Positions 1-9,620 of a DNA stretch of 28,766 bases are shown one piece after another. Below the pieces are notes generated by a model. The model did not search any database and was not told the origin of the DNA. It saw nothing but the letters and a program-made list of their open reading frames with translations. Numbering within the stretch: the first letter of the stretch is position 1; each line of letters opens with the position of its first letter. The translations under genes were made by a program, and so were the position numbers. The stretch covers positions 1 to 28,766 of the forward strand of contig NW_014013252.1 in the NCBI RefSeq assembly GCF_000611645.1, read 5' to 3'. The stretch comes from Monoraphidium neglectum. Taxonomy: Eukaryota; Chlorophyta; Chlorophyceae; Sphaeropleales; Selenastraceae.

Positions 1-31
1 CCCCCGCACGACCACAGCCGACTCAAGGTGT

Positions 32-1336
32 GTGTTGTGCCTGTGCGCCATCACTGCAAACGGCTTGCACCTCAAAGGCTCTGCCGCACGCCCGACATTT
101 CGGGCCATGGAGGTGGCGCGGCTGTGGCTGGACAACCTGACGGCCGAGGTGGAGCGCAGCGAGCAGGCGCCGAAGCAGTTCGAGCACACTGTTGAATTCA
201 ACGCTGCAGCCGGGCCCTTCAAGCTTACGACCAAGAGCGGCAAGGCAGCACAGGACAATGACAGATACGTTCAGTGGTTCATGTACTGGGCAGGCAAGCA
301 GGCAGACGCACCGGAGGGCGTGCGCTTCTCACTTTCATTCGCAGCGTTTCACACTGGTCAGCAGCGCACACGATTGTCTGAAAGCCGTGGGTTTGTTTGC
401 CCAAGAGCTTTAACCTGCGGCTATGGCTTGACATCCAGCCTAAGGTGGCGGCAGCTGCGGGAGGCGGTCACGTGCGGCGGCAGGCTGCAGGTCAGCATCG
501 CGCTGACTGTTGCAGTTAATCAGGCCGGCCTCGCCACCCGCCTGCGCATCGCCCCGCCGCCCGACGGAGTTGGACCCGGCGGCAGCCTGCTAGGCGGCCC
601 CTTCTGCGACGTGGCCGTGCGCGCCGGTGGCCGCGAGTGGCAGGCACACAGGGTAGTGCTGGCCGCGGCGTCGCCGGTGCTGCTGGGCATGCTGGGAGGA
701 GAGATGCTCGAGGCCCAGGCAGCAGCTGTGGGATTCAAAGAGGCAGACGAGCAGGTGGTGGAGCTGCTGTTACGGCACATTTATGGCGAGGCGATCGAGG
801 TGCCCCTTGAGCTGCTGCCGGCCCTGTACGGCCTGGCAGACCAGTACCAGCTGCAGTCCAGCCTCGCCATGGAGGCGCGGCTGCTGCTGAGCACAGTCAG
901 CGTGCAGCCGGCCGCGCTCGTGCGGCTGCTGCCGGCGGTGCACCGCCTGTGCCGCGGCGCATTCAGCGCCAGCTGGTGCAGTCAAGCGGGGGGGGCGCTG
1001 CCGCAGGTGCCGCCCTCTGAATTCACAGAGTGGCCTCCTGCCGTGTTTACCGAGGTCATCTCGCAGGCACAGCTGCAGCCAGATGTCATGTCAGCAGCCG
1101 AGGCCTGGGTGGAGGGGCAGGGCAAGAGGGTGGCGGTCAAGAAGGACAATTGGCAGCGGCTGCTTGATGTCATCGATTGGGGTGCCGCGACGCGCGAGCA
1201 GCTGCTGGCCGTGCAGCAGTGGGACAGCAGCCGCGGCGTTCCTGGCTTGCTGCCCAAGCTGTTTCAGGCGCTTGACGCGCTGTATGTCAAGATGCGGGAG
1301 GGAAAGGCGCAGAGAAGCGAGTCTTCAGATGGCTGA
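32..1336 (+). CDS. BTB/POZ domain protein (possibly 5'-incomplete model)
   Basis: The reading frame is open for 434 codons. Residues about 189-283 form a BTB/POZ fold: a FCDVAV strand, the WQAHRVVLAAASPVL segment, then a helical VVELLLRHIYGE segment. A BACK-like helical region follows to the C terminus. BTB proteins dimerise and often act as substrate adaptors for cullin-3 ubiquitin ligases; that role is family knowledge and no partner is visible here. The first 180 residues match no domain I recognise. The ATG at 107 (MEVARLW) is an alternative start, and the segment about 320-510 could hide an intron because its composition is less regular. The gene begins only 31 bases from the window edge, so an upstream exon is possible. 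It converges with the NSUN6 gene. The BTB call is firm; the N terminus is not. Confidence 0.75.
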   Translation: MLCLCAITANGLHLKGSAARPTFRAMEVARLWLDNLTAEVERSEQAPKQFEHTVEFNAAAGPFKLTTKSGKAAQDNDRYVQWFMYWAGKQADAPEGVRFSLSFAAFHTGQQRTRLSESRGFVCPRALTCGYGLTSSLRWRQLREAVTCGGRLQVSIALTVAVNQAGLATRLRIAPPPDGVGPGGSLLGGPFCDVAVRAGGREWQAHRVVLAAASPVLLGMLGGEMLEAQAAAVGFKEADEQVVELLLRHIYGEAIEVPLELLPALYGLADQYQLQSSLAMEARLLLSTVSVQPAALVRLLPAVHRLCRGAFSASWCSQAGGALPQVPPSEFTEWPPAVFTEVISQAQLQPDVMSAAEAWVEGQGKRVAVKKDNWQRLLDVIDWGAATREQLLAVQQWDSSRGVPGLLPKLFQALDALYVKMREGKAQRSESSDG

Positions 1337-1612
1337 CTGTGGCTCCCTCTTGCCGTTTGAATGCACACCTGGCCTTGACAGTATATGGTTTTTGCCCTGC
1401 TAATTGTTGAGTGCCTTCCACCATCAAAGTGATTCTGCCACCCTGATAGATGGACCCTGTCCTCATGTACACGGATCTTGCATTGTACAATTTATGTTCC
1501 GGCGGAGTCAGCAGCACTGAGTGGCAACCCTCCAAAACCGATGCCTTGCATGCTGTGCCTTCCGCACCCCTGGGTACTGTTGCCATGGTCAAAGTGCTGT
1601 GCCCTGTCATTC

Positions 1613-1617
1613 TGTAA
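1613..1617 (+). terminator. Putative TGTAA poly(A) signal, BTB gene
   Basis: First TGTAA after the BTB stop codon, 277 bases downstream. TGTAA is the usual polyadenylation signal in chlorophyte green algae. A pentamer alone is weak evidence; its position supports it. Confidence 0.5.
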
Positions 1618-1759
1618 TTTCTTGTGAGTGTTGACTGTATTCGACGTTTGGGAGCACCACTACCAGCAAGTCACTAGGCTGCAGCTGGGCGCGACCAGGT
1701 GACAACAATATATCTGGAATGTGAGCAAGAATCATACCAGCCCAGCCAGATGCAGCACA

Positions 1760-1764
1760 TTACA
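1760..1764 (-). terminator. Putative TGTAA poly(A) signal, NSUN6 gene
   Basis: TTACA on the + strand reads TGTAA on the - strand, 15 bases after the NSUN6 stop codon. This would give a very short 3' UTR. A second signal further downstream cannot be excluded. Confidence 0.45.
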
Positions 1765-1778
1765 GTGCACTAGCACTT

Positions 1779-4700
1779 TCAGGCGGCCGTCGACGCCGTC
1801 TTCCTGAACCGGGCCACAAAGAACCCGATGGTGTCGTCCGGTGCTGCCCCTGGATCCCACCGCTGCACCAGCCGCGCCTCCCCTAGCGTCAGCCACCCCG
1901 GGCCCTCGATCCCTGGGCCTCCCAGCACCAGCGGCTGCGCTTCCAGCTCCAGCGCCCCTTGCCAGCGGTCGAGGGCGAAGCGCACATTGCCCTCGTTCTC
2001 TCCTTTGGGTGCGGGCCGGCGAATCACGTGGAGACAGACACGAGGTGCCAAATTTGAGACAGGGGATTGCTGCTGTGAGGGAGTGGGCTCTCAAACTAAA
2101 TTGCTGGGAGCACTGCTGGACACCGGCGCGCCATGGCGCATCGCATATGAGCATATCAGCAAATCACAACAAGGTGCGCCAAGGTCCACCCGGCGTCCAC
2201 CCCCAGGCATGCAACGTTCAGGGCGCAGGCATTGTTGCGGACCCCGCTTCACTCTCCATAAACAACCAGCCCGCCAACCACCACCCTCGCCACGCCGCAC
2301 GCACCCGTGGCACATACCCTCCCCCCTCACCGGGGTTGATGGTGCAGGTGCAGTACACCAGGACGCCCCCCGGCCGCAGCAGGTGCACCGCGCTGTGCAG
2401 CAGCGCCCGCTGCAGCCCCGCCGTCGCGTGCAGCTGCGCCAGCCGCCAGTCGTGCAGCAGCCGCGGCCGCAGGCCGAGCGCGGAGCAGGGGGCGTCCAGC
2501 AGGATTGCATCGAAGCTCTCAGGCCCAAACTCAGGCAGTGGGTTGACCGGTGTGGGGCCAGCCTCGGCGCCGCCAGCCTCACCTGCCCCATCGTCGGCCC
2601 CCTCGTCCGCAACGTCCGGCGGCGCCCCGCCGCCGCCCGCCGCGCCGCCGCCGCCGCCGCCTCTCCGCCGCCCGCCGCGCCGCCGCCGCTGCTGCTCGCT
2701 CTCCCCCGGCGGCGGCGGCGCGAGCTGCGTCGAGTCCGCCACGCGGGCGTCTATTATGGAGATGCCCAGGTCTGACGCTAGGGACTCCACCGCGGCCACC
2801 TTGCTGCGCGTGCGGTCCAGCGCAATGACGCGGCCGCGGTCCCCCATCAGCTGCGCGATCATGGTGGTCTTGCCGCCGGGCGACGCGCACCTGCGGGAAG
2901 CGGGGCAGGGGCAGGGGCGGGTGCGTCGTCGCGCGATGTACTTTGCTTGCACATCGGTGGCTGCATGCTGAGCAGGCGCCGCAGCAGCTGGGTCTGAGGG
3001 TTGGACAAAGCCGAGCAAGCGACGAAGATCGAACCGCGGGTGTGTGCGTCGGGTTTGCAATTGGGCCCAAGAGTAGGCGGAAGTTGGGGGGGCAGCACGC
3101 CATTTGCCCTCACATGTCGAGCACCGTCCAGCCGGGCTGGGGGTCGAGGGCGTGGGCGGCCACGATGCAGGGCAGCGCCTGGAGCATGGCGTCGCCGCGC
3201 AGCAGGCCTGCGGGGTTGGGGGTGCGGGGGGCAGGGCCGCGGGGTGGCGCACATGAGATGCATCCATCGCATTTGAGGAGGGGATGTCTGGAAAGGGGGG
3301 CAAAGAAATTGTGATGGGTTGAGGGGGACGCTGTGGGTTGTTAAGAGGAATGGGGCGGCCTGTTGTCAAAAGGGTGTGTTGGACGGCAGGAGCGGTCAGC
3401 TTGTGCCGCTTTCAGCCAGGGCCCCTCGTGCCTTGCCTTGTGGGCGGCCGCGTGACGCAATCGAGTGGAGCGCACGCGCAATACAGCCCCGCTCTCTCAC
3501 GCAATCACCACACCCGCCAAGCCTCAATCCCAGACCGCCTGCCCCGCCGCAGCTGAACCCCCCACCGCCCCCAGCGCCCGCCACAGGGGCACGGCCGCAA
3601 GCCGGCACGCCCCCTGCCCCAACCCCCCCCCTGCCCTTCCACACGCCCTCAAAGGCGCACCGTTGCAGGGCGGGATGTCATAGACGCGTTCCACCATCTC
3701 TATCGCCAGCCCCTCGCTCGCGCGGAACATGCCTGACCGGCCCTCCAGCAGGCGGCCGACCCCGATGTGCAGCCGGTCGCGCGGCGGCAGCCGGGCGGAC
3801 ACGTCGGGGCGGAGGATGGTGCCGCGTGTCAGGTTCCTGGGTCTGTTCGGGCCGAGGTGGCGACAGGGGGGGATGAGGAATAAGTGCAGAAATCGCGAGC
3901 GCGGCGCTGATGGGTCGAGGCGGTCAAACAGGTCAACGCGTGAGGCTGGCGGCCAGGAGTTCTGAAACTGCACCATAATCCGGCTAGTCAGAAGCTTCGC
4001 TCCCACCAGGATATGCCCGGATCTCAGCACACAGATACATGCCATCTAGCTGCAACATGCAAGCCCATCACCCGCCGCTGGCCCGCCCCACGCGACGCAC
4101 TTTGTCTCAAGCGCCACGGACACTGCCACCAAGTCGCCCGCGGCCACGCCGGGGGTGACTGCTAGCAGGCCCGGGCTGAAGACGTCCGCCCCCTTCAGCA
4201 CAGACTCCCCTGCTATCCGGTTGATTGCCACCTCCCTGCCTCCTGAGCGTGGAAAGTGGTTGGTGGTGCGTCGTGGGAGGCGGTTGTGCAAGGAAAGAGG
4301 GTGTTCAAGCATTCGCATGTTCTGGGCTTGCAGGCGGCAACTGCGGTGCATTTTCGTCATGTTCTTCGCGCAACGCCTGCTGGTAGTTGTGGCCTCACAA
4401 TTACTGCTTCTGGCTGTAAACCAGCTGGCCGGCTTGCCTGTCTACCACAATGTGCGCACACACTCCAGCAGCAGTACGCCTCACCGCAGAGCTCCTCGTA
4501 CCGCGGCTGCTTGGGGCCGCTGCCGGGCAGCACCACCGCGCTCGGCACTACAGGGTGCGGGCGCGCGCCGGCTGCCGCGTCCCCCAGGCGCCGCTGCAGC
4601 TCCGCGATCGCCTCGGCCGGGGTGGTGCGCAGCGTGTTGACCCGCAGTGTTGGCCGCAGCGACGGCCGCGCGAGCGCCTCTGATATGACCGCCAGCCGCG

Positions 4701-5014
4701 CCACTCCGAGTGCTCCAGCTAGGTACGTTTGGACCTGGTGAGCATATGTAGCATTGTGGGCTTCTACATGGTGCCAAGCGAGCGCTGCTGTGTAGATATG
4801 CAGGGAAGTTTGCTGCGGCTGCTGGCGCCGCGCCACGCAGCGGTACCGTGCCAGTGACGCCGTCTACTCGAGCACACTGCAAGAGCGGGCTATATATTTG
4901 CCGTATGCTTCTCATCACCTGGGGGTCCCATGTGACTCCATGTGAAAAGGTTTTCATAGTTTGATCGATCTCAGGTGCGCTGCGTTCACTCGCAATTGCA
5001 GTTTGCAAGACCAT
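1779..5014 (-). CDS. NSUN6: NSUN6-type RNA (cytosine-5) methyltransferase
   Basis: The exons, in transcript order, are 5014-4919, 4734-4485, 4242-4101, 3836-3661, 3207-3114, 2890-2331 and 2002-1779. All junctions are GT-AG with matching phase and give 513 residues. A PUA-like segment lies near residues 116-225 (VLKGADVFSPGLL). The SAM-binding motif LDMCASPGGKT is at about 251-261, LDAPCSALG at 384-392, and VYCTCTINPGEN near 432. The PC cysteine (388) and TCT cysteine (435) are the catalytic pair of the NOL1/NOP2/Sun family. Known NSUN6 enzymes methylate C72 of tRNA-Cys and tRNA-Thr and some mRNA sites; the PUA-plus-methyltransferase order fits that subfamily. Residues about 310-366 are an unusual Pro/Arg/Gly-rich insert. 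Exon 1 is the least certain: its donor follows WDPQ, and the start could be the second ATG at 4957. Confidence 0.88.
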
Positions 5015-5303
5015 CTGGATGCATGTACACTTCAGCTTGCGGACAATCAGTTTGCGTCAAAGTCTCTTAATTTTACACCCAGTCCGCAAGATCTACAGCT
5101 GCTCAGGTGCTCATTTTCCCTCGTCCCCGCGCGCAGCAAGCTATAGGCAAGCGAAGTGGAGTCTATCGCTATTAAGCAGTGGAACGCGGCTGCACACGAC
5201 CAGTCCAAGTGCTGCGGAGGCCGGCAGTCGGTCCTGGCGGCGGCAGCGGCGCACCCAGCAGTTTCTGGGCCTCCGCAATCGCAGCTGCAGCGTGTCGGCA
5301 GGC
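5015..5303. promoter_or_regulatory. Candidate divergent promoter, NSUN6 / TIM10
   Basis: Only 289 bases separate the start codons of NSUN6 (-) and TIM10 (+), so both 5' UTRs and core promoters must fit here unless unseen 5' exons exist. The stretch is less GC-rich than the flanking exons. I see no clear TATA box. Confidence 0.5.
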
Positions 5304-6208
5304 ATGTCGCAATCGGACCATGAAGCGGCAATGATGATGACCATGGCGGCTGCGGAGCTGGAGCACCGCGTGGAGCTTCTGAACAAGTGCGGCCGGGTGA
5401 CGCCATCGTGGCAGTGCAGCGAAGCCCGCTGCGCGTGCATGATGCTGTGCCAGGCATGGGGGGCACAAGTAAGGGGTCCTGTCAAGCTCCCAGGTGCATG
5501 GGCATCGGCTTTTGAGGACACAGCCTGCAATCTCACAGTGGGGTGCGCCATAATGAGTATGTCCTGCAGCAGACACGGAGCGCCAACCCGCAACGGCCAA
5601 ATGCAGGATGGTCGAGAGCTGCCACAAGGCCTGCGCCGCCAAGCCGTGAGTTGGCAACCCAAACAGGGAGGGCTCGCGCGACATGCAGCGTCCGCAGGCG
5701 CCAGGCCAGCAGCACAGCCACCTTGCGCCCTACCGCGCCTCCCGGCCTTGCGGCTCACTCATGCGGCGCCTTCTGACACACTCGCCCGTGACCAACCCGA
5801 TCGGCGCCCTCGGGCTCCCACAGCTACAAGGAGGGAACGCTCAGCGTGGGCGAGAGCAGTTGCGTGGACCGCTGCGCGGCGAAGTACTGGCAGGTGCGCT
5901 GAGCCGACCCGACCCAGAGATATCTGTGGCATGCCTCGGTCCAAGTCGAAAGCGTCGGAAAGGGCATGGTTGTGCTTGATGCACTTCCCTCTGCATCGCG
6001 GTTGAAACTGCACTGCCATTGCACGCGGGGGCGAATGCAAAGGCGCAGGTGCAACACGCTGACGTCCTCGCGAGATGAGTCAGCTCTGCACTGCCCCCGG
6101 CACGACACCTCGCGACACCTGCCCCCTGCGCACCCCTGTCCAACCCCTGCACTGCTGCAGGTGGTGGCCATCGTGGGGCAGCTGATCGGCTCCGGCGGCG
6201 GCAAGTGA
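5304..6208 (+). CDS. TIM10: TIM10, mitochondrial intermembrane-space chaperone
   Basis: There are four exons: 5304-5386, 5607-5645, 5824-5893 and 6161-6208. Junctions are GT-AG with matching phase and give a 79-residue protein, the normal size for a small Tim. The twin CX3C signature is complete: CHKAC is encoded by the 39-base exon 2 and CVDRC by exon 3, the latter in the family context YKEGTLSVGESSCVDRC followed by AAKYWQ. The N-terminal helix (AAAELEHRVELLNK) and the C-terminal VVAIVGQLIG helix also fit TIM10 better than TIM8, 9 or 13. Family role: with TIM9 it forms a hexamer that carries hydrophobic carrier precursors across the intermembrane space to TIM22. The cysteines form two disulfides and drive MIA40-dependent import. 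The protein ends in a Gly-rich tail. Confidence 0.93.
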
Positions 6209-6979
6209 AGCGGGGCCTGTGAGGGCCTGTGACCTGTAACATCACCAGCACCACCTGCCTGCTGACTGCGTTGTTGACGCAATCACTGATGTAGAGCATG
6301 CCGTCAGCGCGCACGCAACTGATGCCGCAAGCCTTTACGCGATCAGGCAGCGCTGTGCGCCCCTGCAACCGCCCAGATCCACGTGCCGTGCGCCCTGCCG
6401 CTCACGATCCATGCGTGAAAACCGACACGCGACTAGGGAATGCTGCCGCAACACTGGCGCAAGAAGGATTACACCCTTGCGTACCAAATGGCACTTCAAA
6501 CTAGGCATAACCTGCCAAAAACTTCTCACAACACGATTTACACTCGCCGTAGCAGCACTTGCAACAGCGTGCAAGGTAGCAGCACGCACGTGCACACAAC
6601 ATGTGCAGACAAGGCACCGCTCAGGCCAGGGCGCGCGCGCGCGGGCGCGGCGCCGCACGAGCAGCCGTACGAAACAAGTTGGCTCTCTGTTGTGCGCAGC
6701 GCAGTCTGGGACAAGTTCTTGCTGCTGTGTGTGGTCCTGTGCATGTGTGATTAGGGTCGTACACTCGTACCGCCCGCCTGACACGGCGGGATTGGGCTCT
6801 GCTGTACCGCAGCGACGTCGAAACAACTGTGTCAAGGTGATCTCGCCGCCCGATTAATATGATTGCGTGTCCCATTAGTCTCCGCAACTCCGTCCCACTC
6901 AGCAGCAGCGGGCCCCGACTGCACCAGGCGCAGCCGCGGCCAAGCGGTGTCTCCCAGCTTCTCACCGCGCCGCCCTGGG
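6209..6979. other. Convergent intergenic region, TIM10 / LSD1-type gene
   Basis: Non-coding gap between two stop codons on opposite strands. Open frames here have no recognisable domains and irregular composition. TTACA (TGTAA on the - strand) at 6538-6542 and 6469-6473 are candidate poly(A) signals for the LSD1-type gene, implying a 3' UTR of about 440-510 bases. An alternating GC run lies at about 6630-6650. Confidence 0.6.
6235..6239 (+). terminator. Putative TGTAA poly(A) signal, TIM10
   Basis: TGTAA in the context gacctgtaaca, 26 bases after the TIM10 stop codon. Motif and position fit a chlorophyte polyadenylation signal with a short 3' UTR. Confidence 0.5.
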
Positions 6980-8033
6980 CTACTTGCGTACATCCTCCTG
7001 CACGCCAACGGCGATGTTTGGCACCTCGTTGCCCTGCTCATCAACCGAGGGTGGCTGCTCCACGACAACCGTCTGCTTCTGCGACTGCTGCCCCTGCCCC
7101 TGCTGCTGCTGCCGCGGCGGCCCCCCAGCGCCGCCGCCCCCGCTGCCGCCGGCTCCTGCAGGTGCGCCCGCGCCGCTGCCCCCGCCGCTGCCGCCGAGCC
7201 CCTGCCAGGGGGCGTGCTGTGAGACGCCTGTCACGTGGTGGCAGACGCTGCATTTGACCGATTGCGCGCCCAATGGATACATTAGCATGATGCCGCAGCC
7301 CCCGCAGAGGACGTGACCATACACAGGCACCTGCGAATCGTGGCGGCAGGGGCGCAAGCGCGCTTTCGGCGCAGCGCGCACAGGAGGGACAGCGAGGTCC
7401 TGAAGAAGCGCAGCGCCGCGGGCCCAGCGGCGCATATGTGGCGCTTCAGAGGTGCTGTTTGCAGCAGCTGCTATCCTCCCAAGGCGCGGCTCACAAGACG
7501 GTCGGCCGCGCACCTGCGTGACCGTGTGGCACAGCGAGCACTGCACGCTCTGCGCGCCCCGGGGGAACGCCAGCAGCACGCGGCAGCCATTGCACACTGT
7601 CTGAGCCTGGTTCGGGTCCGGCGGCGGCGCCGGCGGCGCAGCTGTTATGTGGCCGCAGCGGGAGCAGCGCACGTTGCTGGCCCCTTGCTGCGAAGGCCGC
7701 GAGGAGGGCGGATGCAGTTGCTTGGGATTGATTGGGATTGCTTGGGGGCAGAGGCGTGTGTAGCAGGCAGCCAGGAAAGCTGTGCTTTGCAACAGCGTGC
7801 GCCATGCGTGCGCGCGCACCTGTGGGTACATCAGCAGCGTGTTGCAGCCTCCGCAGGTGAGGTGGCTGTGCGGCCCCGGTTGTATTGCTGCGTGCGGCAT
7901 TGCAGGGTATGCGTCAGCAGGGCGGCAGCCAATCGCCCCTGCCAGCTGCGTTGAGGCCTCTGCGGCTCTGCTCACCTGGAGGCTGCATGTATGGGTTATA
8001 AGGCATCATACCAGGTCCTGGATGCGACTGCAT
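6980..8033 (-). CDS. LSD1: LSD1-type zinc-finger protein (three LSD1 fingers)
   Basis: The exons in transcript order are 8033-7976, 7887-7820, 7687-7514 and 7330-6980. Phases match and give 216 residues. There are three LSD1-type fingers (CxxC, LLMYP-like core, then CxxC): residues 31-53, 74-95 and 109-130. Finger 1 is completed only by splicing, since exon 2 ends in LLMYPQ and exon 3 opens with QGASNVRCSRC. A Gly/Ala-rich linker and a Gln-rich stretch follow finger 3. The tail has VVVEQPPSVDEQGNEVPNI and ends near AVGVQEDVRK, like the C-terminal box of plant LSD1/LOL proteins. In plants LSD1 restrains superoxide-dependent cell death and binds bZIP factors and metacaspases; the role in algae is open. 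The N terminus is short and rich in Pro, Met and Tyr. Confidence 0.93.
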
Positions 8034-8410
8034 GGTGCTGTTGCTGATCCAACACTCCAGAACAACGCAGCCAAGAAAGTGGCCCCGCAAGCGAGGTCCC
8101 GCTGTATTGTAGGAAGCTAAGCAATCTTTGCGTTAGTTGCTCCTGCGCCGATTGCCTGGGCTGAGCGCGAGAGATCGCGGTGCGTAGCGCCCGCTGCGAA
8201 AGGATGGGCTACCCCACAGGCTCTCGCAATCGTAGCGAGCGGATGAGCTTTGATGGCAACACTGCAATGCTGCCATGGCGGCAAGCCAACCCCCTGAAGC
8301 CTAGTGACTCTGGAGGGTAATTGCAGCTGCTCGGAGCCCAGCCGACGCAGCCGTCTGCGACAGCGCAGACAGTGGCCAAGGCGACGGTTATCATAGACCG
8401 CTGCTTGCTA

Positions 8411-8520
8411 CCACACGCGCATGGACACACACATGAACACCCACACACAGGCGTGCATGCACACGCGCGTGCTGAGTCTTACACAGGCTCACCAGGATGC
8501 ATACGTGTTCACACCCACCC
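8411..8520. repeat. CA/TG-rich simple repeat patch
   Basis: Imperfect CA-rich sequence with short alternating purine-pyrimidine runs (acacac, gcgcgt, gtgcatgc). It resembles the longer CA tracts inside two introns of the CAS gene. Confidence 0.6.
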
Positions 8521-9426
8521 ATCACGCCAAGCATGCACCACACAACAGTCCGCAGGGCAATGCATGGGGATGACAGGTCATCGAGTGGCTAGCACACGGC
8601 AATAAAATTTTGGGGTACCAAGCCCCAATCGCCTGCCAGCACACATGGCCGCATGCAGGGGGGTCGCCCAGCTTGCTCCATCCTTGCACTCGTGTCAGGC
8701 CGGCGCTGCCGCCTCTCAAATGTCAGTCCTTGGACAACAGCGCGCAAGGAGGCGCAGGAACTCCGGCGTAACGCCTGTTCTCAGCTAGGTTGACACCATC
8801 TTTGTGAGCGCTCAAGGGCACCCACCAGACACGTTGAGCAGCCTGGACGGCAGCTGTTGGGCAAGGCTGCACAAGGAGTGGGCTGCTCAGTTCACGCGCC
8901 ATGCGTGCAGGTTCTCAGGAGGCCTCCGCGCCCAAATAACGCATGTGGTGCTCGAAGGCACACGGTGAACGAGTGGATGCAACATCGCTGAATGGCTCGC
9001 GCCGTTGCCTTTGCATGTGACTGTGGTGTCGTAGGCCTGAGCGAGCTGGCACCCTGCTCAATCAGTCACCTAGAACCCAGCTGACACAGATGGCCGCGCA
9101 GCTTGAGCTGAAGTTCAGGTCATTTGCCAAGCTTAATCAGACTGTGCCACTTCAGAAAGATATTTATAAGGGACACGCTTGAGAAGGCTGGACCTCTATT
9201 GCGCTGGCAACAAGCATCAGGTTGTGCCACATCAGTGGTGGGGCTGCAAATGGCACTCTAACGGGGCAGGGCAGATGAGAGTAGAGCTTGCTTGCTTTTG
9301 GCATTGAAATTTGTTGACAACCCATGTGCCCTACCCCTTCCTGCCGTCCTTGTTGCAGTAGGGCTAACTCTGTAACTGACAGACCAACCTTGCAGGTCAG
9401 CGCGCACAACTCCAACGACGCCTTTG

Positions 9427-9431
9427 TTACA
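9427..9431 (-). terminator. Putative TGTAA poly(A) signal, small unrecognised gene
   Basis: TTACA on the + strand, read as TGTAA on the - strand, 190 bases after the stop codon at 9621. It is the only copy between that stop and this point. Confidence 0.4.
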
Positions 9432-9620
9432 AGAGTGGGAGATCCCTTGTTGAGTACTGTCAAGCCGATTTGAGGGCCAATATCAGCAAGTTGTCACACG
9501 GCAGGCCAGTATGCACACAAAAATGGGCACTGCAAATCGTCAACGCGTCCTTCACAACACCGATGCAACGCCAACATCAACAGCAAACCAGACAAGGCAG
9601 CCCCTGTACTGCCAACTTTG

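Larger units (their letters stand above)
1337..1778. other. Convergent intergenic region with two 3' UTRs
   Basis: This gap separates the stop codons of the BTB gene (+) and the NSUN6 gene (-). It is less GC-rich than the exons and has no convincing coding segment. It holds one TGTAA motif on each strand, consistent with two 3' UTRs meeting tail to tail. Confidence 0.7.
8034..9620. other. Long intergenic region: LSD1-type promoter and downstream 3' UTR
   Basis: About 1.6 kb without a convincing gene. The left part should hold the promoter and 5' UTR of the LSD1-type gene (- strand). The right end holds the 3' UTR of the next - strand gene. A CA-rich patch lies at about 8411-8520. Longer open frames are composition artefacts with no domain. 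No TATA box or tRNA is evident. Confidence 0.55.

Noticed and set aside
1841..2971. Long + strand open frames opposite the NSUN6 exons
   Set aside because: Low-complexity Pro/Ala/Ser translation produced by GC-rich third positions of the - strand gene; the - strand has conserved motifs and matching splice phases.
4230..4245. Second nearby acceptor for NSUN6 exon 3 (after GAGGCAG)
   Set aside because: It would break the phase set by the exon 2 donor; only the acceptor before 4242 fits.
8034..9420. tRNA or other structured RNA gene in the long gap
   Set aside because: Scanned by eye for B-box-like GGTTCGAATCC and paired arms; nothing convincing was found.
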